Below are positions 24,833-33,849 of a stretch of DNA of 64,000 nt, one piece after another. Numbering within the stretch: the first letter of the stretch is position 1; every line of letters starts with the position of its first letter. The stretch comes from Eubacteriales Family XIII. Incertae Sedis bacterium (GTDB taxonomy: Bacteria > Bacillota > Clostridia > Peptostreptococcales > Anaerovoracaceae), in assembly GCA_031272365.1 (NCBI GenBank), contig JAISTX010000055.1, positions 1 through 64,000 on the forward strand. The letters are read 5' to 3'. Made by a program: the position numbers and the translations under genes. The notes under the pieces are model-generated. The model was given only the letters and a program-made list of their open reading frames with translations. It searched no databases and was not told where the DNA came from.

Positions 24833-25633
24833 CTATATCCGCCACCGCCTGCCGCAGATCAGCCGCTGCGCCAGCATCAGCACCGCGTAGCTGGCGATCC
24901 CGAGCGCGCAGGCCACCACGATGTACGCCCACGCGGTCGCGTACTGCGCGAGCGTGATGTTGTCCCTGATCATGCGCCCGATGCCGATGACGTGCTCCGC
25001 GAAATACTCCGTGATGAGCGCGCTGATGACGCTCGTTGGCACGATCACGCGCAGGGCGATGAAGATGTGCGGCACGCTGTTCGGCAGCCGCAGCTTCAGG
25101 AAGACCGTCTTCCGGTCCGCGGCGTAGGATTTCAAAAGGTCTTCCGCAAACGGCTGCAGATCCGTGAGGCCACGGTAGGCTCCGATGCTCATCGCTACCG
25201 CGCAGAGCAGGGCGACGACAATCGTCTTCGCGATCGTGCTGCGGACCTCGACATCGTCGGACGCGTCGCGCGTCAGGTTGATGACCACGGGCGCGAGCGC
25301 CACGATCGGCACCGCATTGAACGCGCCGATGACGCGTAGGCCGCCCGAGCCCCATTTCGGGAAGAGCGCGGCCGCGACGGAGATGCCGTAGCCGAGCAGG
25401 CACCCGATCGCGAGCCCGGAGAACATCACGCTGCACGTCGCGCGCAGGTTCTCCGCGATCTTCACAGGGTTGTCTACGAGGATCTGCGCGATATGCCTCG
25501 GGAGCGGCAGCACGAACGTGTCCGTGCCGAGCATCCGGTGGAGCAGCTGGGTCTGCCACAGGAACAGCAGCAGGACGGCGAAGAGGGCGGGCAGGGCTAC
25601 GCTGCCGATTCGGCTTCGGAGGCTTTGTTCCAT
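24833..25633 (-). CDS. ABC importer permease
   Basis: A 266-residue permease with six helices and a BPD_transp_1 coupling motif in LKSYAADRKTVFLKLRLPNSVPHI. The start is the ATG at 25633 after gggaggaagggc-like purines and overlaps the upstream permease by 37 bases. It belongs to the SsuC/TauC/ThiX group. One of two different permeases in the operon, so the channel may be a heterodimer. It ends with TAG. Confidence 0.88.
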   Translation of the reverse strand: MEQSLRSRIGSVALPALFAVLLLFLWQTQLLHRMLGTDTFVLPLPRHIAQILVDNPVKIAENLRATCSVMFSGLAIGCLLGYGISVAAALFPKWGSGGLRVIGAFNAVPIVALAPVVINLTRDASDDVEVRSTIAKTIVVALLCAVAMSIGAYRGLTDLQPFAEDLLKSYAADRKTVFLKLRLPNSVPHIFIALRVIVPTSVISALITEYFAEHVIGIGRMIRDNITLAQYATAWAYIVVACALGIASYAVLMLAQRLICGRRWRI

Positions 25634-26445
25634 TTGCCCTTCCTCCTTTCGTTCGGCAGCACGAGGCGCTCCAGCCACACCATCGCGTTCAGGCTCAGCA
25701 CCCCGACGATGGCCGACAGGAAGACGATCTGCCAGAAGACGAAGATCGACATCGCGTGCTTCAGCGACTGCGAGAGCATGCAGCCGAGCCCGCCGTCGCC
25801 CTGGAGGGTGTCGACGAGGATCGATGCCGTCACCGCGAGCGGCGCCGCGATCTTCAGCCCCGTGAAGAGGTAGGGCAGCGCCACCGGGATGTACAGCTTG
25901 ACATAGGTCTGCGGCAGCGTCGCCGCGTACGAGCGGAAGAGGCTGTCCTTCTCCGGCTCCGTCGACTTGAGCCCCGCGAGCGTGTTCGCCGCGACCGGGT
26001 AGAACGTCAGGATGGCCGCGATCGCGACGCGGCTGACCCCGATGTCGCCCGTGATGCCGAGCACGATCGGCGCCATCCCGAGGATGGGGATCATCTGGAT
26101 GATCATGAGGTAAGGGAACGCGATCTTCTCCACGATGCCGGACAGCTTCATGAGCAGGGCGAGCACGAAGCCGAGCCCCGCGCCGATGACGAAGCCGAGC
26201 CCCGCGCGCGAGAGCGTCGCCGCCGCCGCCGTCAGGACGATCTGCAGCGCCGTCTGCCCGCCCGCGACGGGCTTTGTGCTCACGACGGACTGGCCGATCT
26301 GCCACAAATGCGGCAGGACGTTTTCCGGCGTGCGCTTCACGGTCTCGATGTAGGAGGCCGCGATCTCCCAGACGCAGACGAGCGCCGCGATCCAGACGAT
26401 CGTGACGAAGAGGTTCGAATCCGTGAGCCTTCTGAGCCTGCCCAT
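25597..26445 (-). CDS. ABC importer permease, second subunit
   Basis: A 282-residue permease of the same class: N-terminal helix, then TM helices, with the coupling segment LFRSYAATLPQTYVKLYIPVALPYL. It lies four bases after the ATPase stop. Two permeases with one ATPase and one binding protein is the layout of several NMT1-type importers. It ends with TAG. Confidence 0.88.
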   Translation of the reverse strand: MGRLRRLTDSNLFVTIVWIAALVCVWEIAASYIETVKRTPENVLPHLWQIGQSVVSTKPVAGGQTALQIVLTAAAATLSRAGLGFVIGAGLGFVLALLMKLSGIVEKIAFPYLMIIQMIPILGMAPIVLGITGDIGVSRVAIAAILTFYPVAANTLAGLKSTEPEKDSLFRSYAATLPQTYVKLYIPVALPYLFTGLKIAAPLAVTASILVDTLQGDGGLGCMLSQSLKHAMSIFVFWQIVFLSAIVGVLSLNAMVWLERLVLPNERRKGKWNKASEAESAA

Positions 26446-26448
26446 CCC

Positions 26449-27204
26449 TTATATCCCCTCGAAACTGCCGCGCACGCGCGCGACGTACTCCACAAACTCC
26501 GCCGTGTCCCGGATCTCCGGGGGGCGCGGGCGCGGGAGCTTCACGTCCACGACGGCCGACAGCCGCCCCGGGCGCGGGGAGAAGACGCAGACGCGGTCGG
26601 ACAGGTAGACCGCCTCCGCGATGTTGTGCGTGACGAAGACGATCGTCTTCTTTGACTCCTGCCAGATCGAGAGGAGGTCGCCCTGCAGGCGCTCGCGCGT
26701 GAACTCGTCCAGCGCGGAGAACGGCTCGTCCATGAGCAGGATCTCCGGCTCGATGACGAGGGCCCGCGCGATTCCCACGCGCTGCTGCATGCCGCCGGAC
26801 AGCTCGTCGGGGTAGGCGTCCACGAAATTGCGCAGCCGGATCATCTTCAGCATCGCGTCGCTGCGCGCGCGGCGCTCCTCCGGCGGCACGTGCATGATTT
26901 CCAAAGGGAGCTCGATATTTTTGCGCACCGTGCGCCAGCTTTGCAGCACAGGCCTTTGGAACACGATGCCGTATTTGCGGTTCTTGCGCGCCTGCTCCGG
27001 CGTGCCGCCGGCCACCGTGACCGTGCCGGACGTAGGCTCGAGTAGGTTTGCGATGATGCGCAGCAACGTCGTCTTGCCGCACCCGGACGGCCCGAGGAGG
27101 GAGATGAACTCGCCTTTTTCGACGTCGAGCGTCACGCCCTCCAGCGCGACGGTCTCGTTCCGGCTATAGACCATACCCACATCATTGACTGAAATTTCAA
27201 CCAT
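26449..27204 (-). CDS. ABC importer ATPase (SsuB/TauB/ThiZ-like)
   Basis: A 251-residue ATPase with Walker A LGPSGCGKTTLL, Q-loop GIVFQRPVLQSW, signature LSGGMQQRVGIARAL, Walker B ILLMDEPFSALDEFT and H-loop VFVTHNIAEAVYLSDRV. These are typical of nitrate/sulfonate/pyrimidine importers. I start at 27204 (ATG), after gaggtggggg. It is first in the operon with the two permeases and the permuted binding protein. Confidence 0.9.
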   Translation of the reverse strand: MVEISVNDVGMVYSRNETVALEGVTLDVEKGEFISLLGPSGCGKTTLLRIIANLLEPTSGTVTVAGGTPEQARKNRKYGIVFQRPVLQSWRTVRKNIELPLEIMHVPPEERRARSDAMLKMIRLRNFVDAYPDELSGGMQQRVGIARALVIEPEILLMDEPFSALDEFTRERLQGDLLSIWQESKKTIVFVTHNIAEAVYLSDRVCVFSPRPGRLSAVVDVKLPRPRPPEIRDTAEFVEYVARVRGSFEGI

Positions 27205-27335
27205 ATCCCCCACCTCATCCGTCGGGATCCACCAATCAAAAACTGCTTGCCGAGGAAAAGTATACAACATGAAAGCAGAAATAGCAATACAATTCTATAA
27301 ATTTGGAATTCACAGAAAATTCAATCAAATAAGCC

Positions 27336-27364
27336 TTGACGCAGCCCCGGATTCGTGGTACAAT
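27336..27364 (+). promoter_or_regulatory. Sigma-70-type promoter of the ATP-grasp operon
   Basis: TTGACG (27336-27341), 17 bases, TACAAT (27359-27364). The first ATG follows at 27402 after aaggaga. The matching is close to consensus and no competing site is evident in the 200-base gap between divergent operons. Confidence 0.8.
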
Positions 27365-27401
27365 GCCGTCACGCGAAACAGGTAGGGCAAGGAGAACGCA
27401 G

Positions 27402-28712
27402 ATGGAATCCATGATTCGCGGCGCAGCGCAGATCAACCAGCAGCTGAGCCGCTACGGCGTCAAATTCGGCATCTACAAAAACGGCGTGTTCAACGAGCGG
27501 CTGTTCCCCTTTGATGCGATCCCGCGCACGATCGGCGGCACGGAGTGGGCGAAGCTCGAAAAGGGCCTCTCCCAGCGCGTCGACGCGCTCAACGCTTTCC
27601 TGAAGGACATCTACGGCTCCAAAAAAACCATCCTGAAAGACGGCGTCATCCCCGAGGATTTCATCTACCGCGCCACCGGCTACCTGCCGCAGTGCGAGGG
27701 CTTCACGCCGCCGAAGGGGATCTACAGCCACATCTCCGGCATCGACCTCGTCGAGTCGGTGGACGGGGACTGGGTCATCCTCGAGGACAACCTGCGCGTC
27801 CCGTCGGGCGCGTCCTACCCGCTCATCGCCAGGACGCTCTGCCGCAAGGTCAGCCCCTCGACGTTCCGCAACAACAGGGTCGTCGACAACCGCGACTACG
27901 GGGAGCTGCTGAAGCGCACGCTCGACCACGTGAACCGGGGCGGCATCAACCTCATCATGACGCCCGGGCGCTTCAACGCGGCCTACTTCGAGCATTCGCT
28001 GCTCGCGGAGATGAGCGGCGCCGTGCTCGCCGAGGCGGGAGACCTCGTCGTGGAGGACAACGTCCTCTACTACCTGAGCGGCGCGGAGAAGCAGCGCGTC
28101 GGCAGCATCTACCGCCGCATCAGCGACGACTACCTGGACCCGCTCTACTTCAACGCGGAGTCCCTCATCGGCGTGCCGAACCTCCTCAGCGCCTACCGCG
28201 CGGGCAACGTCGCAATCCTCAACGCGCCCGGCAACGGCATCGCGGACGACAAGGGGATTTATTATTTCGTGCCCGAAATGGTGCGCTACTACCTCGGCGA
28301 GGAACCGATCCTGCACAACGCGCCGACCTACCTGCCTTTCTACGAGAAGGATAGGAAGTACGTGCTCGAGAAGGCGCACACGCTCGTCATCAAGGACGTG
28401 GCGGAGGCGGGCGGCTACGGCGTGCTCTTCGGGAACGCCCTGTCAAAGGAAAAGCTTGACGAGCTGAAGGCCCGCATCGAGGCGGAGCCGCGGCGCTTTA
28501 TCGCGCAGGAGGTCGTCGAGTTCAAGGACATGCCGATGGTGATCGAGGGGGAGACCGTGGAGCGCAAGGCGGACTTCCGCGCCTACGTGCTGTCCGGCAA
28601 GAAGACCGTCGTGTGGAAGAGCGGGCTCACGCGCTTCACGGCGGACCCCGACAGCTATATCGTCAACTCGTCGCAGGGAGGGGGGTTCAAAGACACATGG
28701 GTCATGTGCTGA
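27402..28712 (+). CDS. Circularly permuted ATP-grasp protein (DUF404/DUF407)
   Basis: A 436-residue protein of the circularly permuted type 2 ATP-grasp family: GIYKNGVFNERLFPFDAIPR, IYSHISGIDLV, WVILEDNLRVPSGASYPL, NAPGNGIADDKGIYYFVPEMV and a C-terminal RKADFRAYVL. Such enzymes are thought to ligate amino acids or peptides using ATP. It is first in the well-known trio with an alpha-E (DUF403) protein and a transglutaminase-like protein; overlaps the second gene by 16 bases. Confidence 0.92.
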   Translation: MESMIRGAAQINQQLSRYGVKFGIYKNGVFNERLFPFDAIPRTIGGTEWAKLEKGLSQRVDALNAFLKDIYGSKKTILKDGVIPEDFIYRATGYLPQCEGFTPPKGIYSHISGIDLVESVDGDWVILEDNLRVPSGASYPLIARTLCRKVSPSTFRNNRVVDNRDYGELLKRTLDHVNRGGINLIMTPGRFNAAYFEHSLLAEMSGAVLAEAGDLVVEDNVLYYLSGAEKQRVGSIYRRISDDYLDPLYFNAESLIGVPNLLSAYRAGNVAILNAPGNGIADDKGIYYFVPEMVRYYLGEEPILHNAPTYLPFYEKDRKYVLEKAHTLVIKDVAEAGGYGVLFGNALSKEKLDELKARIEAEPRRFIAQEVVEFKDMPMVIEGETVERKADFRAYVLSGKKTVVWKSGLTRFTADPDSYIVNSSQGGGFKDTWVMC

Positions 28713-29362
28713 GCAAGACGAACCGGCTGTACTGGCTCGGCCGCTACAACGAGCGCGTCTATACGACGCTGTCGTTCATGCTCGACTTCTACGACGAGGC
28801 GATCGACGGCGAGCCGGACTACGCGGCCGTGTGCGCCGCGCTCGACATCCCAAACGTCTACCCGGACGTGGAGGGCTTCTTCCGGGGCTTCCTCTTCGAC
28901 GCGGACAACCCCGACTCGGTCGCCTGCGCGGCGGACCACATGCTCGGCAACGGCATGGTGCTGCGCGAGACGATCAGCTCCACGACGCTGTCCTACCTGC
29001 AGATGGCCGTGAACGCGATCGGCCTCGCGAAGGGCAGCGAGGCACCGGCCGTCGCGCTGCAGTGGGCCCTCGACGACATCATGGCGTTCCGCGGCAGCTG
29101 CGACGACCATATCGCGGACGAGGCGATCCGCAACATCCTCAAGGCGGCGGTCAGCGTCGAGCGCATCAGCATGTACGGGCGGCTGCGCATCCGGCAGGAG
29201 GACATCCAGCGCGAGCTGCGCATGCTCGTCTACCGCATGAACCGCACGCACCTGCCCGTGGACCCGCAAAGCCACGTCGTCCTCACGGAGGCCCTCATGG
29301 AGGGCGGCCTCCCCGAGCGGCGGGCCATCATCGAAGCAGTGGAGAACCTGTTTATATTATGA
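28697..29362 (+). CDS. Alpha-E domain protein (DUF403)
   Basis: A 221-residue, mostly helical protein beginning MGHVLSKTNRLYWLGRYNER, the signature start of the alpha-E/DUF403 family, with a conserved DDIMAFRGSCDDHIADEAIRN helix. Function is unknown; it always travels with the ATP-grasp protein and the transglutaminase-like protein. Starts after gggagggggg inside the end of the previous gene and ends in ATGA with the next. Confidence 0.92.
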   Translation: MGHVLSKTNRLYWLGRYNERVYTTLSFMLDFYDEAIDGEPDYAAVCAALDIPNVYPDVEGFFRGFLFDADNPDSVACAADHMLGNGMVLRETISSTTLSYLQMAVNAIGLAKGSEAPAVALQWALDDIMAFRGSCDDHIADEAIRNILKAAVSVERISMYGRLRIRQEDIQRELRMLVYRMNRTHLPVDPQSHVVLTEALMEGGLPERRAIIEAVENLFIL

Positions 29363-30150
29363 AGTGGTATACCTTCCATTACGACGTGTTCCTCGACTTT
29401 GACGCCCCCGTGAGCGACCACCAATTCCTGCTGCGCTGCCTCCCCAAGACCTGCGGCCGGCAGCGCGTCGTGCGCGCGGAGCTGACGCTGAGGCCCTACG
29501 TCCGCCACGAGGAGCTGACGGACGGCTTCGGCAACCTCGTGCAGACGGGCAACATCCCGTTCGGCCACACCTCCTTCCACTACACCTCGGAGGGCGAGGT
29601 CTTCATCTCCCCGAAGAACGCGACGAAGGAGGCGCTCAACCCCGTCTACGCCTACCCGTCGGAGCTGACGCGGCCCTGCGGGTCGCTCGCGGCGCTGCTC
29701 GCGGACGTCCCGGAGGGGGCTTCCGTGCTGGAGGCCGCGCTGGCGATCGCCCACCGCGTCCATGCCGCCCTCGCGTACGAGCCCGGAATAACGGACCTGT
29801 CGACGACGGCCGAGGACGCTTTGGCGGCCGGCGTCGGCGTCTGCCAGGACTTCACCCATGTCTTCCTCGCGCTGTGCCGCCTGCGCGGCATCCCGGCGCG
29901 CTACTGCAACGGGCTGCTCGTGGGCGAGGGCGTGAGCCACGCGTGGGCCGAAGTCTACGACGGGGGCGTCTGGCGCGGCGTCGACCCGACGCACGACTGC
30001 GCCGTGGGCGGCAACTACCTGCTGTTCTCCGTGGGGCGCGACTACACTGACTGCCCGATCGAGCGCGGCGTCTTCTTCGGCCAGGGCGGCCAGACCCAGT
30101 CCGTGGCGGCGAAGCTCAAGGAGATCCGCGCCGCGGACATGCAGCAGTGA
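29359..30150 (+). CDS. Transglutaminase-like peptidase of the ATP-grasp/alpha-E operon
   Basis: A 263-residue protein with an N-terminal beta domain (FHYDVFLDFDAPVSDHQF) and a transglutaminase-like core: Cys in GVGVCQDFTHVFLALCR, His in SHAWAEVYDGGVW and Asp in RGVDPTHDC. Third gene of the trio; no signal peptide, so it acts inside the cell. In the ATP-grasp/amidoligase model of this neighbourhood it would cut or transfer a peptide made by the ATP-grasp enzyme. Ends immediately adjacent to the convergent AstE-like gene. Confidence 0.9.
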   Translation: MKWYTFHYDVFLDFDAPVSDHQFLLRCLPKTCGRQRVVRAELTLRPYVRHEELTDGFGNLVQTGNIPFGHTSFHYTSEGEVFISPKNATKEALNPVYAYPSELTRPCGSLAALLADVPEGASVLEAALAIAHRVHAALAYEPGITDLSTTAEDALAAGVGVCQDFTHVFLALCRLRGIPARYCNGLLVGEGVSHAWAEVYDGGVWRGVDPTHDCAVGGNYLLFSVGRDYTDCPIERGVFFGQGGQTQSVAAKLKEIRAADMQQ

Positions 30151-31122
30151 TCATTCCTGGATGATGCGGAAGCAGACGTCGTGGCCTGCGATCAGGTTCC
30201 CTTCGTGCGAAAAGAATACGCGGCCGGGCGCGGGCGCCCGCACAAGCTCCTTCTCTTCCCCTGTGAAGGGGTCGCGGATGGAGGCGAGCGCGTCGCCCTC
30301 TGCCACGCTGTCGCCGGGCTCCCGGGACGGGAAGTACAGGCCGCCGTGCGTGGAGAGTACGGTGAGGAGCGCGTCCGCCGCGATGTGCAGCGGCGCGGCG
30401 CTGTCGGGGTAGGCGGGGTCGGCGGGCGCGCCTTCCCGCTCCGCGCCGGCCGCGCTCAGGCAGCCCTGCGCGGCGAGGAAGGCGAGGATCGCGCGGAGCG
30501 CGCGCCGCGCGCTTTTCTCGTGGATCGTGGAGGTGTTGCGGGAATAGACTGAGAACGCCTGGGCCCCGAAGATCTGCAGGTTATAGGCGAGCGTCGTCGT
30601 GTCGTACGGCTGCGGGGCGCTGTGGATGACGTAGGGTAGGCGGAAGCCGTCCGCGAGCGCGGCGTCCTGGTAGCCCGTCTCCCACAGGCGGACATGGGGC
30701 ATGAAATTGCCGCGCTGGTAGAAGCTCGTGAGGTGGACGCCGAAGGCGTAGCCGCGCAGCTCGGCGAAGAGCGCCGCCGCGATGCGCTGCGTTGTCTCGC
30801 CCCGGTCGTAGCCGGGGAACATGCGGTTCACGTCCGTGTTGTCCACGGCCCAAAACCTGGCGCCGATGTTCATCGAGAAGGTGTTCAGGCAGGGCACGAC
30901 GAGGATCTTCTTGCCCCGGGCGAGCCCGCCCTCCTGCTCCAGGCGCGACAAGGCGCCGGCGAGCAGCGAGCAGATATACATCTGCTGCACCTCGTCCCCG
31001 CGCAGCGCGCCGACGACGGCGACGGCGGGCTCGGCGCCCGGCGCGTCCGAAAAGAAGAGCCCCTCCACCGCGAGCGGCTGCCTGTAAATCGTATCAATCG
31101 TGAAAAGCGTCTGTCGTTTCAA
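30151..31122 (-). CDS. AstE/aspartoacylase-like protein with a lost metal ligand
   Basis: A 323-residue protein of the succinylglutamate desuccinylase/aspartoacylase group: VNRMFPG, a GVHLTSFYQRGN segment where the third ligand His would be, and a C-terminal beta-barrel-like end (APAPGRVFFSHEGNLIAGHD). The usual N-terminal metal motif HGDE reads RGDE in GALRGDEVQQ, so the first zinc-binding His is replaced. It may be inactive or a partner of the intact paralogue, whose stop overlaps its start by four bases. Confidence 0.8.
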   Translation of the reverse strand: MKRQTLFTIDTIYRQPLAVEGLFFSDAPGAEPAVAVVGALRGDEVQQMYICSLLAGALSRLEQEGGLARGKKILVVPCLNTFSMNIGARFWAVDNTDVNRMFPGYDRGETTQRIAAALFAELRGYAFGVHLTSFYQRGNFMPHVRLWETGYQDAALADGFRLPYVIHSAPQPYDTTTLAYNLQIFGAQAFSVYSRNTSTIHEKSARRALRAILAFLAAQGCLSAAGAEREGAPADPAYPDSAAPLHIAADALLTVLSTHGGLYFPSREPGDSVAEGDALASIRDPFTGEEKELVRAPAPGRVFFSHEGNLIAGHDVCFRIIQE

Positions 31123-32039
31123 TTATTCAATATCCTCGCCATCAGGGAGCCTTGGTAGACCACGGGGTATTCGCGGATCGTGAAGAGCAGGCCCTCGGCA
31201 GGGCTTGTCACGGCCTCGATGAGCTCCCCGCGCACGGGGTCGGCGATGAAGCCGATGCGCTCGCCGGCGCCGACCGTCTGACCGACGCGCGTCTCCGCGA
31301 TGAAGATGCCCGAGGACTCCGCGTTCAGGAAGGTGACGTGCCGGTCGCGCCCGACGAGCGTCGCGGGCGTGATGCGCACCTTCTCGCCCCACATGCCCAT
31401 ATGGTCCATCAGGTGCAGGATGCCGTGCGTGAGCTGCTCGCCGAACGCGGGCGTGATGCGCATGCCCACGCCCATCTCGACGACGAGCGTCGGCGTGCCG
31501 AGCTCGTTCAGGCTGTAGGCCAGCGTGCTCTCGAGGACGGTCGCGTTCGCGTGCACCCAGATGATCGGCATGTTCAGCCGGCGCGCAGGCGGCACGAGGT
31601 CCTTCGCCATGCGCTCCCCGACGCGCACCTGCGGCAGCTCCGTGAGGAAGATGTTGCTCGCGTGGATGTCGATGCATATGTCCGCACCGCGGATGTCGCG
31701 CGTGACCGCGTCGATGAAGGCCTCCGTCGTGTTGCCGTCCGCGCTGCCGGGGAAGAGGCGGTTCATGTCGAGGTCGGAGAGCGGCGAGCTGCGGTTGATC
31801 GAGTTGATGCCGAGCGGGTTGATCGCCGGGTAGATGTCGACGATGCCGTCGAGCAGCTCCGGGCGCGCGCGCAGGGCCATCGCGAGCAGGTAGGCGACGT
31901 ACTGGCCCTCGAGCTCGTCGCCATGCGTGCCCGTCACGACGCAGACGCGTTTCTTCGCGCCCCCGCCCAGGATGCGGTTCTTTTGCAGCTGCAAGGTTTC
32001 CCCCACAGGGAGCTCCACGGAAAAAACGGTTTCTATCAT
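31119..32039 (-). CDS. AstE/aspartoacylase-like metallo-deacylase
   Basis: A 306-residue M14-like enzyme with intact ligands: His and Glu in GTHGDELEG and His in CIDIHASNIF, plus VNPLGI-like and DMNRLFPGS motifs and a C-terminal barrel (SPAEGLLFTIREYPVVYQGS). The family removes acyl or amino-acyl groups from amines. The ATG at 32039 is the first Met of the conserved region; the ribosome binding site is weak. Together with the paralogue it faces the ATP-grasp trio, which suggests they act on the same type of amide bond. Confidence 0.85.
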   Translation of the reverse strand: MIETVFSVELPVGETLQLQKNRILGGGAKKRVCVVTGTHGDELEGQYVAYLLAMALRARPELLDGIVDIYPAINPLGINSINRSSPLSDLDMNRLFPGSADGNTTEAFIDAVTRDIRGADICIDIHASNIFLTELPQVRVGERMAKDLVPPARRLNMPIIWVHANATVLESTLAYSLNELGTPTLVVEMGVGMRITPAFGEQLTHGILHLMDHMGMWGEKVRITPATLVGRDRHVTFLNAESSGIFIAETRVGQTVGAGERIGFIADPVRGELIEAVTSPAEGLLFTIREYPVVYQGSLMARILNN

Positions 32040-32137
32040 GCCTGTATCATACCACAAGTGACGTGTCCCGCTCGGCACGTTCGAACGGGCTACATAGGGC
32101 ATACCATATGGCATACCGCATGAGGGTCGAACTCGCT

Positions 32138-32280
32138 GCCAATTTGCAATCGAGTTCGCGGCCAGGAGCGCAATCCGCGAACTCGATGCAAAATCGGTAA
32201 GAAAACAGGCCCCCTGGCTACCAAATTTCAATCGAGTTCGCGGATTGGCGTGATACCCGCGAACTCGATGCAAAATCGGT
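32138..32280. repeat. Tandem pair of REP-like hairpins (family A)
   Basis: The 334-base gap 32040-32373 holds no gene. Two hairpins (32138-32199 and 32219-32280) have arms such as aatttgcaatcgagttcgcg / cgcgaactcgatgcaaaatc, closely matching 23401-23543. The spacer agaaaacaggccccctggct is again partly self-complementary. Left of it (32085-32125) are two gcatacc direct repeats of unknown meaning. Confidence 0.85.
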
Positions 32281-32373
32281 TTCGTAGGAACCATGGCAGT
32301 ATGCCAATTGGCAAACAAGAACTCTCTCCATCCATGATAGAATAGAATACACGGTTCATTGCGACGGTAAGAG

Positions 32374-33849
32374 ATGGAGATCAAGTTGATGAGCAACTGC
32401 CAGAAAACAAGGACGATCATGCGCCCAGTACGAACGGGGGCGGTTTTTGTACCTTTATTGTTGCTTCTTGGAGCATGGGGGCCGGGAAGGGATACTTTCA
32501 GTTTAGGAGATGACACAACCGGGCTGGTTGCATTTAATAGCATCGTTGACGAATCAATTGAAGACATCGCCGATGCCGAATGGATGTCAACATTTGCAAC
32601 CGACGAAAGACAGTTCATGAATATCAAGGAGAAGGGGTCGCCGGGGGATGATTGGAACTCTTCCGAGCCAAATGCGCCCGATGAAAGCAAATTGCACGTC
32701 GAAGAAGGGAAGACCTACCGGGTACGGATTTTGGTTCATAATGTTGGTGAATCGACTTCAGCGAAAAACACGAGGGCGCTTGTCAATGTTTCGACGCCCG
32801 AGCCCGACACGCACAAAGTCATCACCGCTTTTATCAATGCTGACAATGCTACTCCACAGAGTATTTGGGATGATTGCGAGCTCGTTTCAGACCAGCCATT
32901 CAACATCAGGTACATTCCGGGCTCTGTCGAGTATAAGTATAATAACAACTGGACAGCGGAACATGAAGGCTATGTACCGTTGTCGGATTCCATATTCTCC
33001 TCCAATGGTGTCAAGCTGGGTTATTCAAATTACGATGACGGCAGCCGGGCATTCGATGGCGTTTTCCCCGGGGGATACGAGTATTCAGGCTGGATTTTCT
33101 TCGACATCATACCGCAGTTTGTGAGTCAAGACACGATTGTGGAAAACGATATCGTTACGACATCTATCAAGGAGTATGGCGCATCGGAAACATGGGGTTC
33201 CACGCTTGACTTGACAGAAGGCGATTTGGTTCAGGTCAAGGTTCAGTTCAAAAACATCTCCGATCGCGAATTGCAAAGCGTCATTGTAAGGGCAAAGCTG
33301 GAGGATGGGCTGCAGTTTGTGGATGATAGCTTGACCCTGTCAAATAATGAGAGTGCTAATAAACACCTTGCAGGCGATCCCACAATGCTTGGAGGCGTTG
33401 ACATAGGCGCTTGCTCTGTTGGCGAAATGATCGTATTGGAGTATTTGCTCAGGATTGACAAGGATATCGCCGCAACCGCCCTCGTGATAACCAACGAAGT
33501 CAAATTCGCGGCCGATCGTCAAGAGCAGACTGAAAGCAGCAGTGCGTTTGTCAGGCTTGATGCGCGCAATGCAAGCGGGACCTATATTGAAAACCAGTAC
33601 AACATAGACGGCAACGAAGGCGCAGTGGCTATTGGCTCGAATGCCGTCGCCGTGAATACTGGAGGGGGGAGCAAACTTGCTGAGATTCTTGCTATTGTTG
33701 CTAGTGTTCTCACGATTTATTCCTTCATTGCAGCTTTTTGGGGCTTTTCTATAAGAGGGCCATTTGGTGCGATATTTGAAAAAATAATAGCCCTGCTGGC
33801 TACCCGAGCATCAGGCCCGCGGCCAAAACAGCGACCGGGGGGAGGCTGA
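32374..33849 (+). CDS. Secreted membrane-anchored protein of atypical base composition
   Basis: A 491-residue protein I do not recognise. It has a signal-like segment (GAVFVPLLLLLGAWG), a beta-rich body with one DUF11-like stretch (LTEGDLVQVKVQFKNISDRELQSVIVRAKL), a YadA-head-like GAVAIGSNAVAVN motif and a C-terminal membrane helix (about 445-470) with a basic tail. Its codons are clearly richer in A and T than those of its neighbours, which suggests recent transfer. The ATG at 32374 is used; 32389 is possible. The 3' end overlaps the convergent ECF gene by 50 bases. Confidence 0.65.
   Translation: MEIKLMSNCQKTRTIMRPVRTGAVFVPLLLLLGAWGPGRDTFSLGDDTTGLVAFNSIVDESIEDIADAEWMSTFATDERQFMNIKEKGSPGDDWNSSEPNAPDESKLHVEEGKTYRVRILVHNVGESTSAKNTRALVNVSTPEPDTHKVITAFINADNATPQSIWDDCELVSDQPFNIRYIPGSVEYKYNNNWTAEHEGYVPLSDSIFSSNGVKLGYSNYDDGSRAFDGVFPGGYEYSGWIFFDIIPQFVSQDTIVENDIVTTSIKEYGASETWGSTLDLTEGDLVQVKVQFKNISDRELQSVIVRAKLEDGLQFVDDSLTLSNNESANKHLAGDPTMLGGVDIGACSVGEMIVLEYLLRIDKDIAATALVITNEVKFAADRQEQTESSSAFVRLDARNASGTYIENQYNIDGNEGAVAIGSNAVAVNTGGGSKLAEILAIVASVLTIYSFIAAFWGFSIRGPFGAIFEKIIALLATRASGPRPKQRPGGG

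Noticed and set aside
28831-29358. Long N-terminal extension of the transglutaminase-like protein
   Set aside because: The extension is Arg/Pro/His-rich, overlaps the alpha-E gene in another frame, and the ATGA junction at 29359 gives the natural start.
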